A stretch of DNA of 64,000 nucleotides from Trichomonas vaginalis G3 (taxonomy: Eukaryota; Parabasalia; Trichomonadida; Trichomonadidae). Position 1 is the first letter of the stretch; every line of letters starts with the position of its first letter. A model generated the notes under the pieces. It was not told the DNA's origin. It saw only the letters and a program-made list of their open reading frames with translations, and did no database searches. The stretch is from NCBI RefSeq assembly GCF_026262505.1, contig NC_067206.1, positions 38,205,660 through 38,269,659 on the forward strand, read 5' to 3'. The translations under genes and the position numbers were made by a program. Positions 11,744 to 21,320 of this stretch are shown here, piece by piece.

Positions 11744-11762
11744 AAAATCTAAGTGTTTAGTC

Positions 11763-12153
11763 TTAGTAAGTCTGTTGTGGTGCTGGGGCTGTCGGTTCTT
11801 CTGGCTTTGGAAGGCATTCAGGAAGAGGAACGTCAGTCATCCGTTTGTGTCCTGTCGGATGGAAAAACTTTTCCTGCCGGATGGAAAAATTTTTCTGAAG
11901 TTCGACCAAAAAGTTCTCAATTTTCGAAAATTTGAATGGTTTACGGACGGACAACTGGAAAAATTTTTCCTGTCGGATGGAAAAATTTTTCCTGTCGGAA
12001 GGAAAATATTTTCCTGTCGGATGGAAGAGTTCTTCCTGTCGGAAGGAAAAATTTTTCCCTTTGTCGGGAAAATATTTTCCTGTCGGATGGAAGGACTCGG
12101 AATGCCAGAAGGATTTGACGAGGCAATTTACCTCATTGAGCTACCTGAGCCAT
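11763..12153 (-). pseudogene. Small proline-tailed gene with inserted repeats, broken
   Basis: Minus-strand coding remnant ending in PLPECLPKPEEPTAPAPQQ, a Pro-rich tail like that of the 80-aa protein at 41062-41304. A short start region with a TTTTTA promoter-like run lies near 12153. Between start and tail the sequence is filled by the tandem repeats at 11848-12095. About three or more breaks. Possibly a small virion protein once; function unknown. Confidence 0.4.
11848..12095. repeat. Tandem CCTGTCGGATGG repeats with GGAAAAATTTTTCC palindromes
   Basis: Around nine units of about 20-24 bp. Each pairs TTCCTGTCGG(A/T)(A/T)GG with a run that forms the palindrome GGAAAAATTTTTCC across unit borders. 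The block is unlike its surroundings and lies inside a small gene remnant. Confidence 0.85.
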
Positions 12154-12184
12154 CTGAAGTCAAGCGTAAAAATAAAGAGTGCAT

Positions 12185-13045
12185 TTACCCTACTTGTTTG
12201 AAGTTGTCAAAATACTCTGTTATTTTTTCCTTTAACAATGGCAAATCTTCTTTGAAGGTAAGAATTGTACAACCTTTAATATCATAGTGTGTTTGAGGTA
12301 ACGTATCTTGAACTATTTGTTTCACATCTTCATTCGGTGTCATTGAAATCGGTATGTTTTCGCGATAGAACCAATTTCTGTCAGATTTGTAAATCTTAGC
12401 AAGGTCGTAAAAGCTTTTGTTGTTTCTTCTGACTAAATGCAACATAACCATATCTCTGTCTTCTTCTTTCTCCAACTCTTCAGTATAAATCATATACTTA
12501 TAACTCTTTTCCTTTCCTTTTGGTACTGAACGCGGTATTCTTTTCTGTATGCTTTTGTCTTTTGCTTCAATGACTTCATCTTTTGCTTGAAGTTTCTTTT
12601 CCATCTCTTGGCGTTCTTGTCTGTGAAGTTCGTCAAGAAGTTTACAAACATACCATGAATAGCGAGCTGAAGCCCATTGTGCCACATTATTTACGAGAAG
12701 TCTATGAACATAATATCCTCTCAAACCGTTTGGCAATTTTTCACGGTTTTCATAGAGTTTTGGCGAGTGGGATTTTTTACCTACTCGCTGTTCTTCACTG
12801 TTTTCAGAAAAAAGTATGTCTCGCTGTGCTTCGCTTAAGAGTTCAATGGTGCTTTGGTTCCTAAACCAGTCTTTAGGAAGCTTAGTGTCTGGAGCAAAAC
12901 ATGCAGTCAAAATACTTTGCATTTGGTACATATCGTCTTTGACCGAACGAATTAGACGCAATTGTTTGTTATATTGTATCCATTCATATTCTTCATTTAT
13001 AGCTTCATGGACTATAACTGTTGTTGTGTTCTCTGTTGTTGACAT
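12185..13045 (-). CDS. KilA-N/MSV199-like DNA-binding protein (whole, 286 aa)
   Basis: Whole open frame. A segment near residues 105-145 (GLRGYYVHRLLVNNVAQWAS) matches the KilA-N/MSV199 pattern of large DNA viruses. A charged coiled linker follows, then a C-terminal globular part beginning near IQKRIPRSVPKGK that resembles the DUF3627-type extension seen with MSV199 proteins. A near-identical copy is encoded at 57325-58185 in Polinton 2. In viruses such proteins are thought to bind DNA and act in regulation. The upstream region (13046-13083) holds a TTTTTTATCCGGAATATAAA promoter-like motif shared exactly with the Polinton 2 copy. Confidence 0.72.
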   Translation of the reverse strand: MSTTENTTTVIVHEAINEEYEWIQYNKQLRLIRSVKDDMYQMQSILTACFAPDTKLPKDWFRNQSTIELLSEAQRDILFSENSEEQRVGKKSHSPKLYENREKLPNGLRGYYVHRLLVNNVAQWASARYSWYVCKLLDELHRQERQEMEKKLQAKDEVIEAKDKSIQKRIPRSVPKGKEKSYKYMIYTEELEKEEDRDMVMLHLVRRNNKSFYDLAKIYKSDRNWFYRENIPISMTPNEDVKQIVQDTLPQTHYDIKGCTILTFKEDLPLLKEKITEYFDNFKQVG

Positions 13046-13083
13046 ATCTGTCTTTATATTCCGGATAAAAAAAATATTTTATA
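13046..13083 (-). promoter_or_regulatory. Promoter-like motif of KilA-N gene
   Basis: On the minus strand an A/T run leads to TTTTATCCGGAATATAAAG ahead of the ATG. The same block precedes the homologous gene at 57325, so the promoter has travelled with the gene. Confidence 0.55.
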
Positions 13084-13141
13084 AAAAACTAACTTTATTT
13101 TTTCTAACTAATGAAATTCATGATTTTTGTGCTGAATTCAA

Positions 13142-13203
13142 TAAAAATATATTTTAGGGTAGATGGTTAGATCTAACCCGATATCTAACCCGATTTCTAC
13201 CCC
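13142..13203 (+). repeat. Palindrome module, GGTTAG type
   Basis: Lead AAAAATATATTTTA, then palindrome GGTTAGATCTAACC (13165-13178), then two or three repeated half-sites (TATCTAACCCG, TTTCTACCCC). It lies between two minus-strand genes. Confidence 0.8.
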
Positions 13204-13319
13204 AGTTATTTTATAAACGTTTCACATGGTAAACGTTATTTTTTAAATTTTGTGAAAACTCAACGGTTTGACACATGCCCTAAAAATTATTTTACTCAGA
13301 ATTTTGTTGCTGAATTCAA

Positions 13320-13388
13320 TAAAAATATATTTTAGGTGAAGAGGTGAAATCTCACCTCTTTTTTCACCTAATTTTTCACCTCTTTTTT
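13320..13388 (+). repeat. Palindrome module, GGTGA type
   Basis: Lead AAAAATATATTTTA, palindrome GAGGTGAAATCTCACCTC (13341-13358), then half-sites TTTTTCACCT repeated. It abuts the 3' end of the 318-aa gene. Confidence 0.8.
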
Positions 13389-14345
13389 TCACAAGCGTTT
13401 TACATGAATTGTACGATGTATATTTGAAATCCTAAACAGTTTTGTAGCTTCTATTTCTTCACGAAGAATATCAAAAATTTTAACTATGCCGAAGGTTTCT
13501 TTATACTTCTTCTTGACATCAGATAATAGGAAATCGTCAGCAGTTGGATAGTTTTTGTTCAGAAATGCTAACATGTCCATTTTATCTTCTGCTGGTTTCT
13601 CTACTTCTTTCTTTAAGTCAGCATAGTCGTTTCGCATACGTTCTATCTCTTTGACAGAATAGTTATATTTCCTTATTGCTGCTTTACATTTTGAACATTG
13701 TGGGTTCATTTTTGCGTTATACATTGAAACCTTACCTGCTAGAACAACTAAGGCGTCAATGGTTTTCTTTAACTCAGAATATGTAGGTCTGATTTGTTCG
13801 TTCCATATTTTACATCTTTTATCTTTATCTCTTATCTGCCATACACATTCAGCAACTAACGAAACAAAGTTGTCGTAGGTCTTAAATTCTTCAGATTTAT
13901 ATATGTCAGAAACATTCTTATATACCATATCGCAATCTTTGTCCATAACCTTATGGTTGCAATGAAATCCAAGAAACTCATAATTTACTTTACGTATGAA
14001 CTTCTTTATTTCTACTGAGTCGGTTGTTTTTACTTCTATTTCATCGAATTCAGGAATAGTGAGCTTTTGTTGTTGGATTTCAGGCAATTTGGGTAAATGG
14101 TCGATGAGGTCCTGCATATCATAAAGATACTGTTCATTTGTTTCATCTTTCGCACTACAGTCTAAATTACTTGTTAAAAGTTCCGGCTTTATCTTCTGGA
14201 TTTCTGTCTCAAAAGTATATGAAGAAGGAATGAAGCTTTTCATCTCAACTAACATAGATGTTGGATTCATAACTAAAGAGTTTAGTGAAGTTGTTGTTTG
14301 AATTGTTGTTGTGCCGATTGTTGACATTTCTGTTCTTTTATACAA
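13389..14345 (-). CDS. Unknown Polinton protein with CxxC motif (318 aa)
   Basis: Whole open frame. The N-terminal 60 residues are Ser/Thr-rich, the middle is acidic, and the C-terminal half has a CSKC motif (near residue 217) followed by a predicted coiled coil and a basic end. A more likely start is the second Met (STIGTTT) since the promoter-like A/T run lies just upstream. A fragment matching its last 140 residues lies at 55640-56099 in Polinton 2, where it is bracketed by palindrome modules. No family is recognised; the CxxC pair and HCNH stretch could bind a metal. Confidence 0.65.
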   Translation of the reverse strand: MYKRTEMSTIGTTTIQTTTSLNSLVMNPTSMLVEMKSFIPSSYTFETEIQKIKPELLTSNLDCSAKDETNEQYLYDMQDLIDHLPKLPEIQQQKLTIPEFDEIEVKTTDSVEIKKFIRKVNYEFLGFHCNHKVMDKDCDMVYKNVSDIYKSEEFKTYDNFVSLVAECVWQIRDKDKRCKIWNEQIRPTYSELKKTIDALVVLAGKVSMYNAKMNPQCSKCKAAIRKYNYSVKEIERMRNDYADLKKEVEKPAEDKMDMLAFLNKNYPTADDFLLSDVKKKYKETFGIVKIFDILREEIEATKLFRISNIHRTIHVKRL

Positions 14346-14447
14346 AATAAAAAAATATTTTATAAAAAACTAACTTTATTTTTTCTATCTTAAGGAAATT
14401 CATGAAAATTCATGATTTTCGAGAGTTTTAGACCATGTTATAAAACA

Positions 14448-14495
14448 GGTGAAAAAAGAGGTGAGATTTCACCTCTTCACCTAAACATTATTTTT
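14448..14495 (-). repeat. Palindrome module, GGTGA type
   Basis: Minus orientation: lead CAAAAATAATGTTTA, palindrome GAGGTGAAATCTCACCTC (14458-14475), then half-sites. It overlaps the end of the KilA-N remnant. Confidence 0.8.
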
Positions 14496-14770
14496 GGTGT
14501 AAATTCAGCAACAAAATGAACGAGGTCAGGATGTATGTAAATACCTTTGAATTCATTTATAACACCCTTAGTAAGCTCATAAAATGCTTGTTTTGAGGTC
14601 GAGCCACTTTTGGCTCCACCGTATTCTTTCAACCAAAACTCAAGAATTTCCTGCATGAATTTTGTATAAAAAGCAACAGTCCGAATTCCGGCGGTTGCTA
14701 TATTCTTCACAAAATGCCTTATAATACTCTTCGTTCTACAAAGCAAGCATATCATTGGTTTGAAAACCAA
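14477..14770 (-). pseudogene. KilA-N gene remnant
   Basis: The readable part contains GSTSKQAFYELTKGVINEF and YIHPDLVHFVAEF, a KilA-N-like segment, and ends within a palindrome module. A related remnant is in the inner element at about 24100-24435, where the KilA-N similarity continues further. The sequence is therefore a partial copy cut at a module border. Broken; function lost here. Confidence 0.55.
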
Positions 14771-15110
14771 CAGACAAAAGAACTTTTAGAAGAATTTCCT
14801 CATATGATTGCTTCCCTCGGAAAACCGAGAGAAGAGATTCCGTATGAAAATTCAAGAGGGTGAAAAAAGAGGTGAAATTTCACCTCTTCACCTAAATTAT
14901 ATTTTTTGGTCCGGGAACAACTTTCTCTCAATTGGAGCTGTAGCATACTCTTTGCCAAGCGTCCTTGGATACTACTTCCAAACAGAGAGAACCCTTTCCC
15001 AAGAATGAACCAAATTCTCAGAGCACTGTTCCACTTCTCTGGTCAACCATTCTACATAACCTCAGAAGGCGACATCCAACCAGTTCAGTAAACATCTCAT
15101 TTTAACTCAC
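14771..15110 (+). pseudogene. Unplaced gene fragments between modules
   Basis: Short coding-like plus-strand pieces (around 14780-14855 and 14915-15091) separated by a palindrome module. None is long enough to identify. They look like pieces of former genes left between recombination or repeat borders. Confidence 0.3.
14856..14912 (-). repeat. Palindrome module, GGTGA type
   Basis: Minus orientation with palindrome GAGGTGAAATTTCACCTC (14869-14886) and AT-rich lead. The centre is AAATTT rather than AGATCT. Confidence 0.75.
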
Positions 15111-15168
15111 TTTTTTATGTTTTTTGTGAAAGTGTCAAAAATAAATTGTTTTCATGAGTTTTCTACGA

Positions 15169-15232
15169 TGTTAGAAAAGTGGTTAGAAAACGTGTTTGAT
15201 CTAACATGCTAACATAAACATTATTTTTCAAT
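15169..15232 (-). repeat. Palindrome module, GTTAGA type (imperfect)
   Basis: Minus orientation: lead AAAAATAATGTTTA, half-site TGTTAGCATG, core TTAGATCAAAC (15194-15205), then repeated TTCTAAC half-sites. It ends at the 3' side of the next minus-strand gene. Confidence 0.7.
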
Positions 15233-16087
15233 ACTTTTTCAGCACTTTTCCGTAGTTATATATGAAAGACAATTCGAGATAAAAGTCATAGTACAATGGA
15301 ATAATATGTTGCACACCATTTGTTGTGAACCAAACTTGAAAGTCAGAGAAACTGTTACTAGGTGGTTCGTAGAATTTAGAAGCAAAATCATAAAAGTCCT
15401 TACCAATACATAGAAAACTATTGTTGCTTGAACTGAAACTTGCATGACACATAACATTTTGAGGGTCAAACACGTTTCTATAAACCATCAAATCTGCTGG
15501 TGGAAGTATAAATTTAACTGGACCATCTGGTGGTAATGGTTCGTTCTGGTTTAGTAACCGAAGAAATTGTGCCCAAGAACGTTTGTCTACTTCCAAAATA
15601 AAAAACTCTGTATCTCTTGGAGGGTTAATTTCAATCTTTTGAAAGAAACGGTGGAGTTCATCTTGTCATATTCTAGTTTCAGATAGTATGTTCCATTTAG
15701 TAAAGAGTCGTATTTTTCTTGAAATTCCCAATAATATTTGTTCATTTGAGTTTGAAAGTCATTTAGAGTTTTTTCAAGACTTTCGTCTGAACGAATTGTA
15801 AAGATTCTCATTTCGTCAAATTTGTCTATTATACCATCAGGACCTTTATACTGCCCATGAAAATATACTGCGAACATAAATGCGTTAGTTCTATTTGAAA
15901 ACAAAACTCTTCTAAATCCTATTGCCTTTGCATCTGAAGGACTTTGAAGCCAACGAATTGGATAGTCAAACCTGTATGCTCGGGATGAAATTTCTTCATC
16001 TGAAATAGTCCTACCAGCATTTGTAAAGATATAGTCTAACGGTTTTGTATCTGCTACTTTTGTTCTTTGTTTTTCAACCTGAAGCAT
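15228..16087 (-). pseudogene. Minor-capsid-like family protein, copy 1, broken
   Basis: About 285 codons with about one break, homologous over its length to the whole gene at 40209-41057. Shared marks are YRFDYPIRWL near the start and DFQVWFTT followed by a beta-type end (YLELSFIYNYG). Relatives in Polinton 2 are at 47489-48369 and 63018-63875. The strand pattern at the C-terminus resembles penton-type jelly rolls, so a virion surface role is plausible but unproven. The inner element inserted just upstream of this gene. Confidence 0.6.
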
Positions 16088-16117
16088 TTAATATATGTAA
16101 AAATATATTGTTTTAAA

Positions 16118-16123
16118 ATGGTA
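16118..16123 (+). repeat. Target-site duplication of inner element (left)
   Basis: ATGGTA, repeated exactly at 33502-33507 on the other side of the inner element. Six bases is the length made by Polinton integrases. Confidence 0.85.
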
Positions 16124-16329
16124 AGTTAGTATACATATCAAGGGTACGGCGGCACTGCGCGCCTCCTTACCCATTATATGTGAATTTGACACTTTACAAA
16201 ACCGTTAACGTATATTTTACAACACCAACGACTTCACTAACGACTTCACTAATGAATTCACTAATGTTTTCACAAACGACTTCACTAATGAAAAAATAAA
16301 CGTTCTCACTAACGTTCCCACTAATGTTC

Positions 16330-16656
16330 TCATTTACAAAAGTATTGCAGCGCTTCCCATTGCTGTGCTCCACACAATAATTCATATTCTTCAGTATCGC
16401 TGCTGTCACTCCAATCGTCAGAGTCAAAATCACTGTCATAGTTTATACCTGTAAGTTTTGACAAAGCTAATGAAACACGCTTACCGTTTGTATCGTATGC
16501 TTGTATAAACTTTCCATTATGCTTGTAGTCATAAACGCTCAAACTAACTTTACCCTTTCTCCCTCGTATCTGATAGAATGTATTTTCACGAGGAACGAAG
16601 AACAAATTCTTGAACTCATGACCGTTGTAGTTTGTTATCTCAATAGTTTTCGTCAT
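16330..16656 (-). CDS. Terminal small protein MTKTIEITNY family, left-arm copy (108 aa)
   Basis: Whole open frame about 200 bp from the element end. The first 70 residues are probably a small beta-rich domain (FYQIRGRKGKVSLSVYDY); the C-terminus is very acidic (DSDFDSDDWSDSSDTEE). The right-arm copy (33047-33367) and the Polinton 2 copy (46267-46593) share the N-terminal part and the same distance from the terminus, while the acidic tail differs. Constant association with the ends suggests a role in end binding, replication or integration, but no family is recognised. Confidence 0.7.
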   Translation of the reverse strand: MTKTIEITNYNGHEFKNLFFVPRENTFYQIRGRKGKVSLSVYDYKHNGKFIQAYDTNGKRVSLALSKLTGINYDSDFDSDDWSDSSDTEEYELLCGAQQWEALQYFCK

Positions 16657-16720
16657 TTATATAAAAATAAACTTAAAAATAAATGATATCACCACCCTCA
16701 CACGTATGAAAACATAGCAC

Positions 16721-16790
16721 AAAAATAATGTTTATGTTAGAATGTTAGATCTAACACGTTTTCTAACCTCATTTCTAACCATGTTGAATT
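16721..16790 (+). repeat. Palindrome module, GTTAGA type
   Basis: Lead AAAAATAATGTTTA, half-site TGTTAGAA, palindrome GTTAGATCTAAC (16744-16755), then CTAACCTCATTTCTAACC. The mirror copy is at 32925-32983, where the core has one change. Confidence 0.85.
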
Positions 16791-17035
16791 CATTGTTTAT
16801 ATAACTCTCTTCCTTTCTCCAACTCTTCTAACTTCTTCTTAAGTTCAGCAATGTTGTCCTCATGAAGTTTAATCTTCCTTAATATACCTTCTCTATCTAA
16901 TGGTTGCTTTATCTTTCTAAACTGAACTCTACCATCCTTCATAGTATGAATGTAAAAACCTTCTGGAATAGTTCCTGATTTAATGTATTCTACCAAAAAC
17001 TTTTGTTTCATTGCTTCAGTGACTTTATTTGTCAT
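16790..17035 (-). CDS. Small coiled protein, left-arm copy (81 aa)
   Basis: Whole open frame, MTNKVTEAMKQKFLVEYIKSG at the start and a leucine/lysine/glutamate coiled end. The right-arm copy is at 32669-32905. The first part (sG-x-x-P-x-G-F-Y-h-H-x-x-x-D-G-R) loosely resembles a segment of the 194-aa protein at 36172-36756 in Polinton 1, also followed by a coiled region. Function unknown. Confidence 0.65.
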   Translation of the reverse strand: MTNKVTEAMKQKFLVEYIKSGTIPEGFYIHTMKDGRVQFRKIKQPLDREGILRKIKLHEDNIAELKKKLEELEKGRELYKQ

Positions 17036-17679
17036 TTTACTCTAAGGTGAAGCTAGCACAGCGATAATGGATTTCATGACTTTTTAGTATTTCATGCAAT
17101 CTTAACAGATAGCCTTACAAGTACTTTCAGTGTCCCTAGCTGTCCCTCCTTTTTATATAACTCCATGACATTTATAATCTCGCGAAACTTAACAGGTAGC
17201 ATAACATATTAAAATCAGATGAGGTTTTGAACCAAAATTTCTAAGCAACGTTGTCAAGGATTTTGAGGAACTAGGGACAGAGTGTGGCAAAGTCCAAGAT
17301 TTAATTTATCTTCATCTGTTTCATCAGCTATCTCATCTAATATGCCAATATTTTATTCATAACTCGTGGCAAACTCACTAACTTTCGTTATGTTCATCTG
17401 CATGCTTCATCTGATAGAAAGTATGACTTTCATTAACTCTGTGAGATAATGAAAACTACTAGGGACAGAGACCATGGCAAAGTTTATGACTTTCATTATT
17501 TCCAGAACTTAATGAAAACTACTAGGGACAGAGACCATGGCAAAGTTCATGATTTAATTTATTCTCTCACTAACAACAACCACAAACTCCAACACTAACA
17601 TCAAGTACTAACTTCAGCACAAATGACAAACACTAACAACAAGTACAAACTCCAACACTAACGACAAAAATAAATGTCC
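17036..17679. other. Non-coding region with AGGGACAGAG repeats (left arm)
   Basis: No gene. CTAGGGACAG occurs at 17271, 17459 and 17522, each followed within a few bases by TGGCAAAGT, and an inverse pair TGTCCCTAGCTGTCCCT lies at 17131-17147. Short CACTAACAACAA-like repeats fill 17565-17670. Repeated sites next to a replication helicase gene suggest an origin-like or control region; inference only. Confidence 0.6.
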
Positions 17680-20455
17680 TCACTTCTTAACAAAGTAATA
17701 TGTGCTTCTTACATCACCATAGCTCAAACGTTTCTTTTCAAACATCGATTGAAACTTATTTTGAGCCATTGGCTTTAGTCTCTTTTTCTTCAAATACGCC
17801 AAGAAATCTTCTTCACATCTTTTCACTTCATAGCCTTCTTTAAACTCCTCCTTGTTAAGTTCTATGAAATCCTTTATCTCATTCTTTGTTGCAATGGCTT
17901 CTTCACGAACGACATCGTGAACTATTTCATCATTGCATTCATGTATGACCTCCTTACTATTCTCATGAACTATTTCATCACTGTTCTCATGTATGACCTC
18001 CTCACTGTTCTCATGAACTATTTCATCACTGTTCTCATGTATGACCTCCTCACTGTTCTCATGAACTATTTCATCACTGTTCTCATGTATGACCTCCTCA
18101 CTGTTCTCATGAACTATTTCATCACTGTTCTCATGTATGACCTCCTCACTGTTCTCATGAACTATTTCATTGCATTCATGTATGACCTCCTCACTGTTCT
18201 CATGAACTATTTCAACACTGTTCTCATGAACGACCTCCTTACTGTCTTTCATAAGCGTTTCAAAGTCTCCTTTACTCATTACTTCAATCTCATGCTGTTC
18301 ACAGTAGTACTTAAACTCACTGTATATGTCTTTGTTGTATGTTATATTGCTTCCCATGTACTCCATGAATTTTTCAAGCACTTCCTCATAATTCACTGTT
18401 TCTTTCTTTCCACGACCTTCTAATATCATACTTGCTTCGTAAATATAACTTCTTGCAGAACCGTCTCGCTTTCTACTTCTCTTCACAAATTCTCTCATCT
18501 TGCCACCAAATACATTTGAACTACATGCAAAGAATTCATTCTCCTTCGCAAATTCTTTATATCTTCTGTAGCACTCTGTACAATTCCATCCGGATACAAA
18601 CTTTTCATAGAACTCCTCGTAAAACATTTGGTAAGGTGTTTTGTTCATTTCGATGAGTTCTTGTTTAGCCCTGGTGAATGGTATCTTCCTTACATCAAAT
18701 TCACTTAAATCTTTCTTCATGAAGTACGTCAGTAAGTTTGAATAAAACTCTTCATTAAAGCTTTCAATGAGATTGAGAAATATTCGTAATTTCCTTTGTA
18801 TCTGCTGCTTACGTCAATGACAACAAATCTTCTGTCGTCTTTATCAATCTTTACTGAGTTGAAGTTGTTAGATATCATGATGATATTACAAACATTCTCT
18901 ATCTTTCTTACTGGCTGACACTTCTGATTTAAGTCCAACTGAGTCTCTGTTACTATTGACTTTAGTGCGTCGTGGTTCATGACCTTAGACGTATCGCATG
19001 AGCTTAGTTCATTGCATACGATGAGCTTCATGTTCTCAATAGCAGCATTGAATCTACCAACCACATTCTCTATTGCCGTTATATTATTGTTGGCGTACTT
19101 GCTAATGAGCTCGCATAGAACATTACTAAGTACATTCTTACCAGTTCCTTGCTTTCCTATTAACAAAAGTACTGTTCCAGTCTTTCCACAAGGATTTTGA
19201 ACGATGTAGGCGAACCAGTTCAAAACATACTCATAAAGCTCTTCATCCTCATTACATATTACATCGTGAACATGTTTCAAATATCCTTCAATAACGTTCT
19301 CATCTACTTCATTCAGTACCTCATACTCATATCCTCTGAAATAGCTGTAAATGTCATCTCTTTCGTCAAAGAATCTCATGCCTGACTTCATAAGATAGTT
19401 CTTGTTCTGACCCGCTTCATAAATCATCAGTGCGTTCACATCCTTCTCCTCAATACGTCCTACATAAACACTCTTCATGAGCTTATTGAATTCCTTGCTA
19501 TCTACTGACACAAGTGTTGTTGTGTCTCGTATTCCATCATAATCTTTCACTAGATATGTCATACGTGCTCCGTCAATAACAACAACACATCTTCTTAAGT
19601 CATTTATAACACTAGCTATGTCAATACCTTCTTCACTCATGTACTTATTTTTCCTCAAGTCCTTTAGTGTGAAAGTGTCTCTAAGTTCTATTTCAAGCAA
19701 TTCATTTACACATCCTTTGCAATACTTCTCTATAAAATATTTCTGTCGTTCTTTACTAAGTTTCTTAACAGCTCTGAAGAACCATGTGTTTTGACTCAAA
19801 CATCCTTCACAACTTCTCTCATTCATTCCTAGTTCTTTCATGTCATTATCTTCAACCTCTATGGTCTCATTGACTAAGGTCAAAGGGTTCTTAGTCATTG
19901 CTGGTCTTATCTGAAACAATGTTTGTGCAACAGGTTTAACTAGTTCAGCAACGTCCTTCCTTAATATGAATAGCTGTTTCCACTCATCTTTGCTAACAGT
20001 TCTTTCATAACCACTGACAGTAATGATTTCATTTGCTGACCTTAGACACTTATGTTCTATCATTTGTATTGCTTTTGTGTAAGGCTTTCGTGAGCATAGG
20101 TTGTATATGTCATTCCTGCAATGTTCATTCATGCCAATAGTACTAAATCCTTTCTTTGCTGTTGAGTGCATAATATCCATTAGTTCCGTGTTCGTATTGC
20201 TGTCTCATAAAATACAACAAGACCTTTGTCATCTATGACGTACTTACCGAAAACATTGCTTATATTCTTTAACCATGAAATAACATCCTCATTCATGCTG
20301 TCAAACATGAAGTAAGGTCTTACATACTCTTCACTTATAAGATACTCCACAAAGTACTTGTTAAGCTCTATGTCCTCGTGAGCGATTTCATTAGGTTTGA
20401 TATTAGTTCCTTTTGTCATTGCTGTCATGTACTTCACTCTCATAGTTCCTTTCAA
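17680..20455 (-). pseudogene. Primase-helicase, left-arm copy, broken
   Basis: Mirror copy of the whole gene at 29054-32026, nearly identical but broken in about two places. It has about six 48-bp coding repeat units where the right-arm copy has ten. The SF3 helicase motifs are still readable. Confidence 0.88.
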
Positions 20456-20543
20456 TAGCGTAAAAGTACTTCATTGTTTCATAACTGCTCTAAATTCTGT
20501 TCAAAATTCGTACAACATAACTTTTTAACATTAGTGAAAGAAC

Positions 20544-21247
20544 ATGAGCGAAACAACAACATCTAACATTACAGAAGAAGTCAATGACAATGCCGATGAA
20601 AACATTACAGAAGGAGCTAGTGAAAATATTGACGAGTTCAGTGAGGAAGAAGATATTGAGGACGTCAATGAGAACGTTAGTGGGGAACAAACTCAATGGG
20701 AAACATTGAGAAATCATGAAGATTATGAGATTTGTACGACATATCCTTTTACTATTCGTCGAAAGAAAGACAAACATATTAAGAGTGAATGCTTAAATAA
20801 TCATGGTTATATTGAGCTTAGTTTAAACAACAAAACACATTTAAAGCATAGAATTATTGCAGAACAGTGGATTGAAATCCAAACAATTTGAAAGAAATAG
20901 ACCATATAAATCATGATAGAACGGACAACAGAATCTCAAACCTTCGTTGGTGTTCTAGATCTGAAAACAATAGAGATAAAAGCAAGTATGGCGATATAGT
21001 TTATGAGTTCGTTGATGAAATATCTGACGAAGCTGTTGAAATAACAGATTATGGTAAGCATTCGTTTGAGTTCTACTACTATGTTGAGAATGAGGACGCA
21101 TTCTATTACTATACAGGTCTTAACTATCGAAAAACTTCATATAAACTTTACAAAAACAGGTGCTGCTTATGTTGTATGATAGATACAGAAAACAAGAGTG
21201 TAATCTTATGCATAAACAAATTCAAACGCTTGTACGGCTTCATGTAG
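20544..21247 (+). pseudogene. HNH endonuclease, left-arm copy, broken
   Basis: Mirror copy of the whole gene at 28261-28965, nearly identical, with a couple of breaks. The HNH core (IDHINHDRTDNR) is still readable. Confidence 0.85.
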
Positions 21248-21320
21248 GACAAACATTATTTTTCAACACTAACGCCAACACGTAGGACAAACATTCATGA
21301 CTAACATTACTGTATAACAT

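Larger units (their letters stand above)
16124..21320 (+). repeat. Left arm of satellite element
   Basis: Reverse complement of 28190-33501 with very few differences apart from copy number in the helicase-coding repeats. The outer end (16124-16200) includes a GC-rich stretch with inverted blocks (GGGTACGG..., CCTTACCC). Next come degenerate 12-bp repeats of the type AACGACTTCACTAATG at about 16200-16330, which also occur at 46190-46265 in Polinton 2. Confidence 0.92.

Noticed and set aside
16194-16439. 81-aa minus frame at satellite end
   Set aside because: Built from degenerate 12-bp repeats and overlaps the better-supported 108-aa gene.
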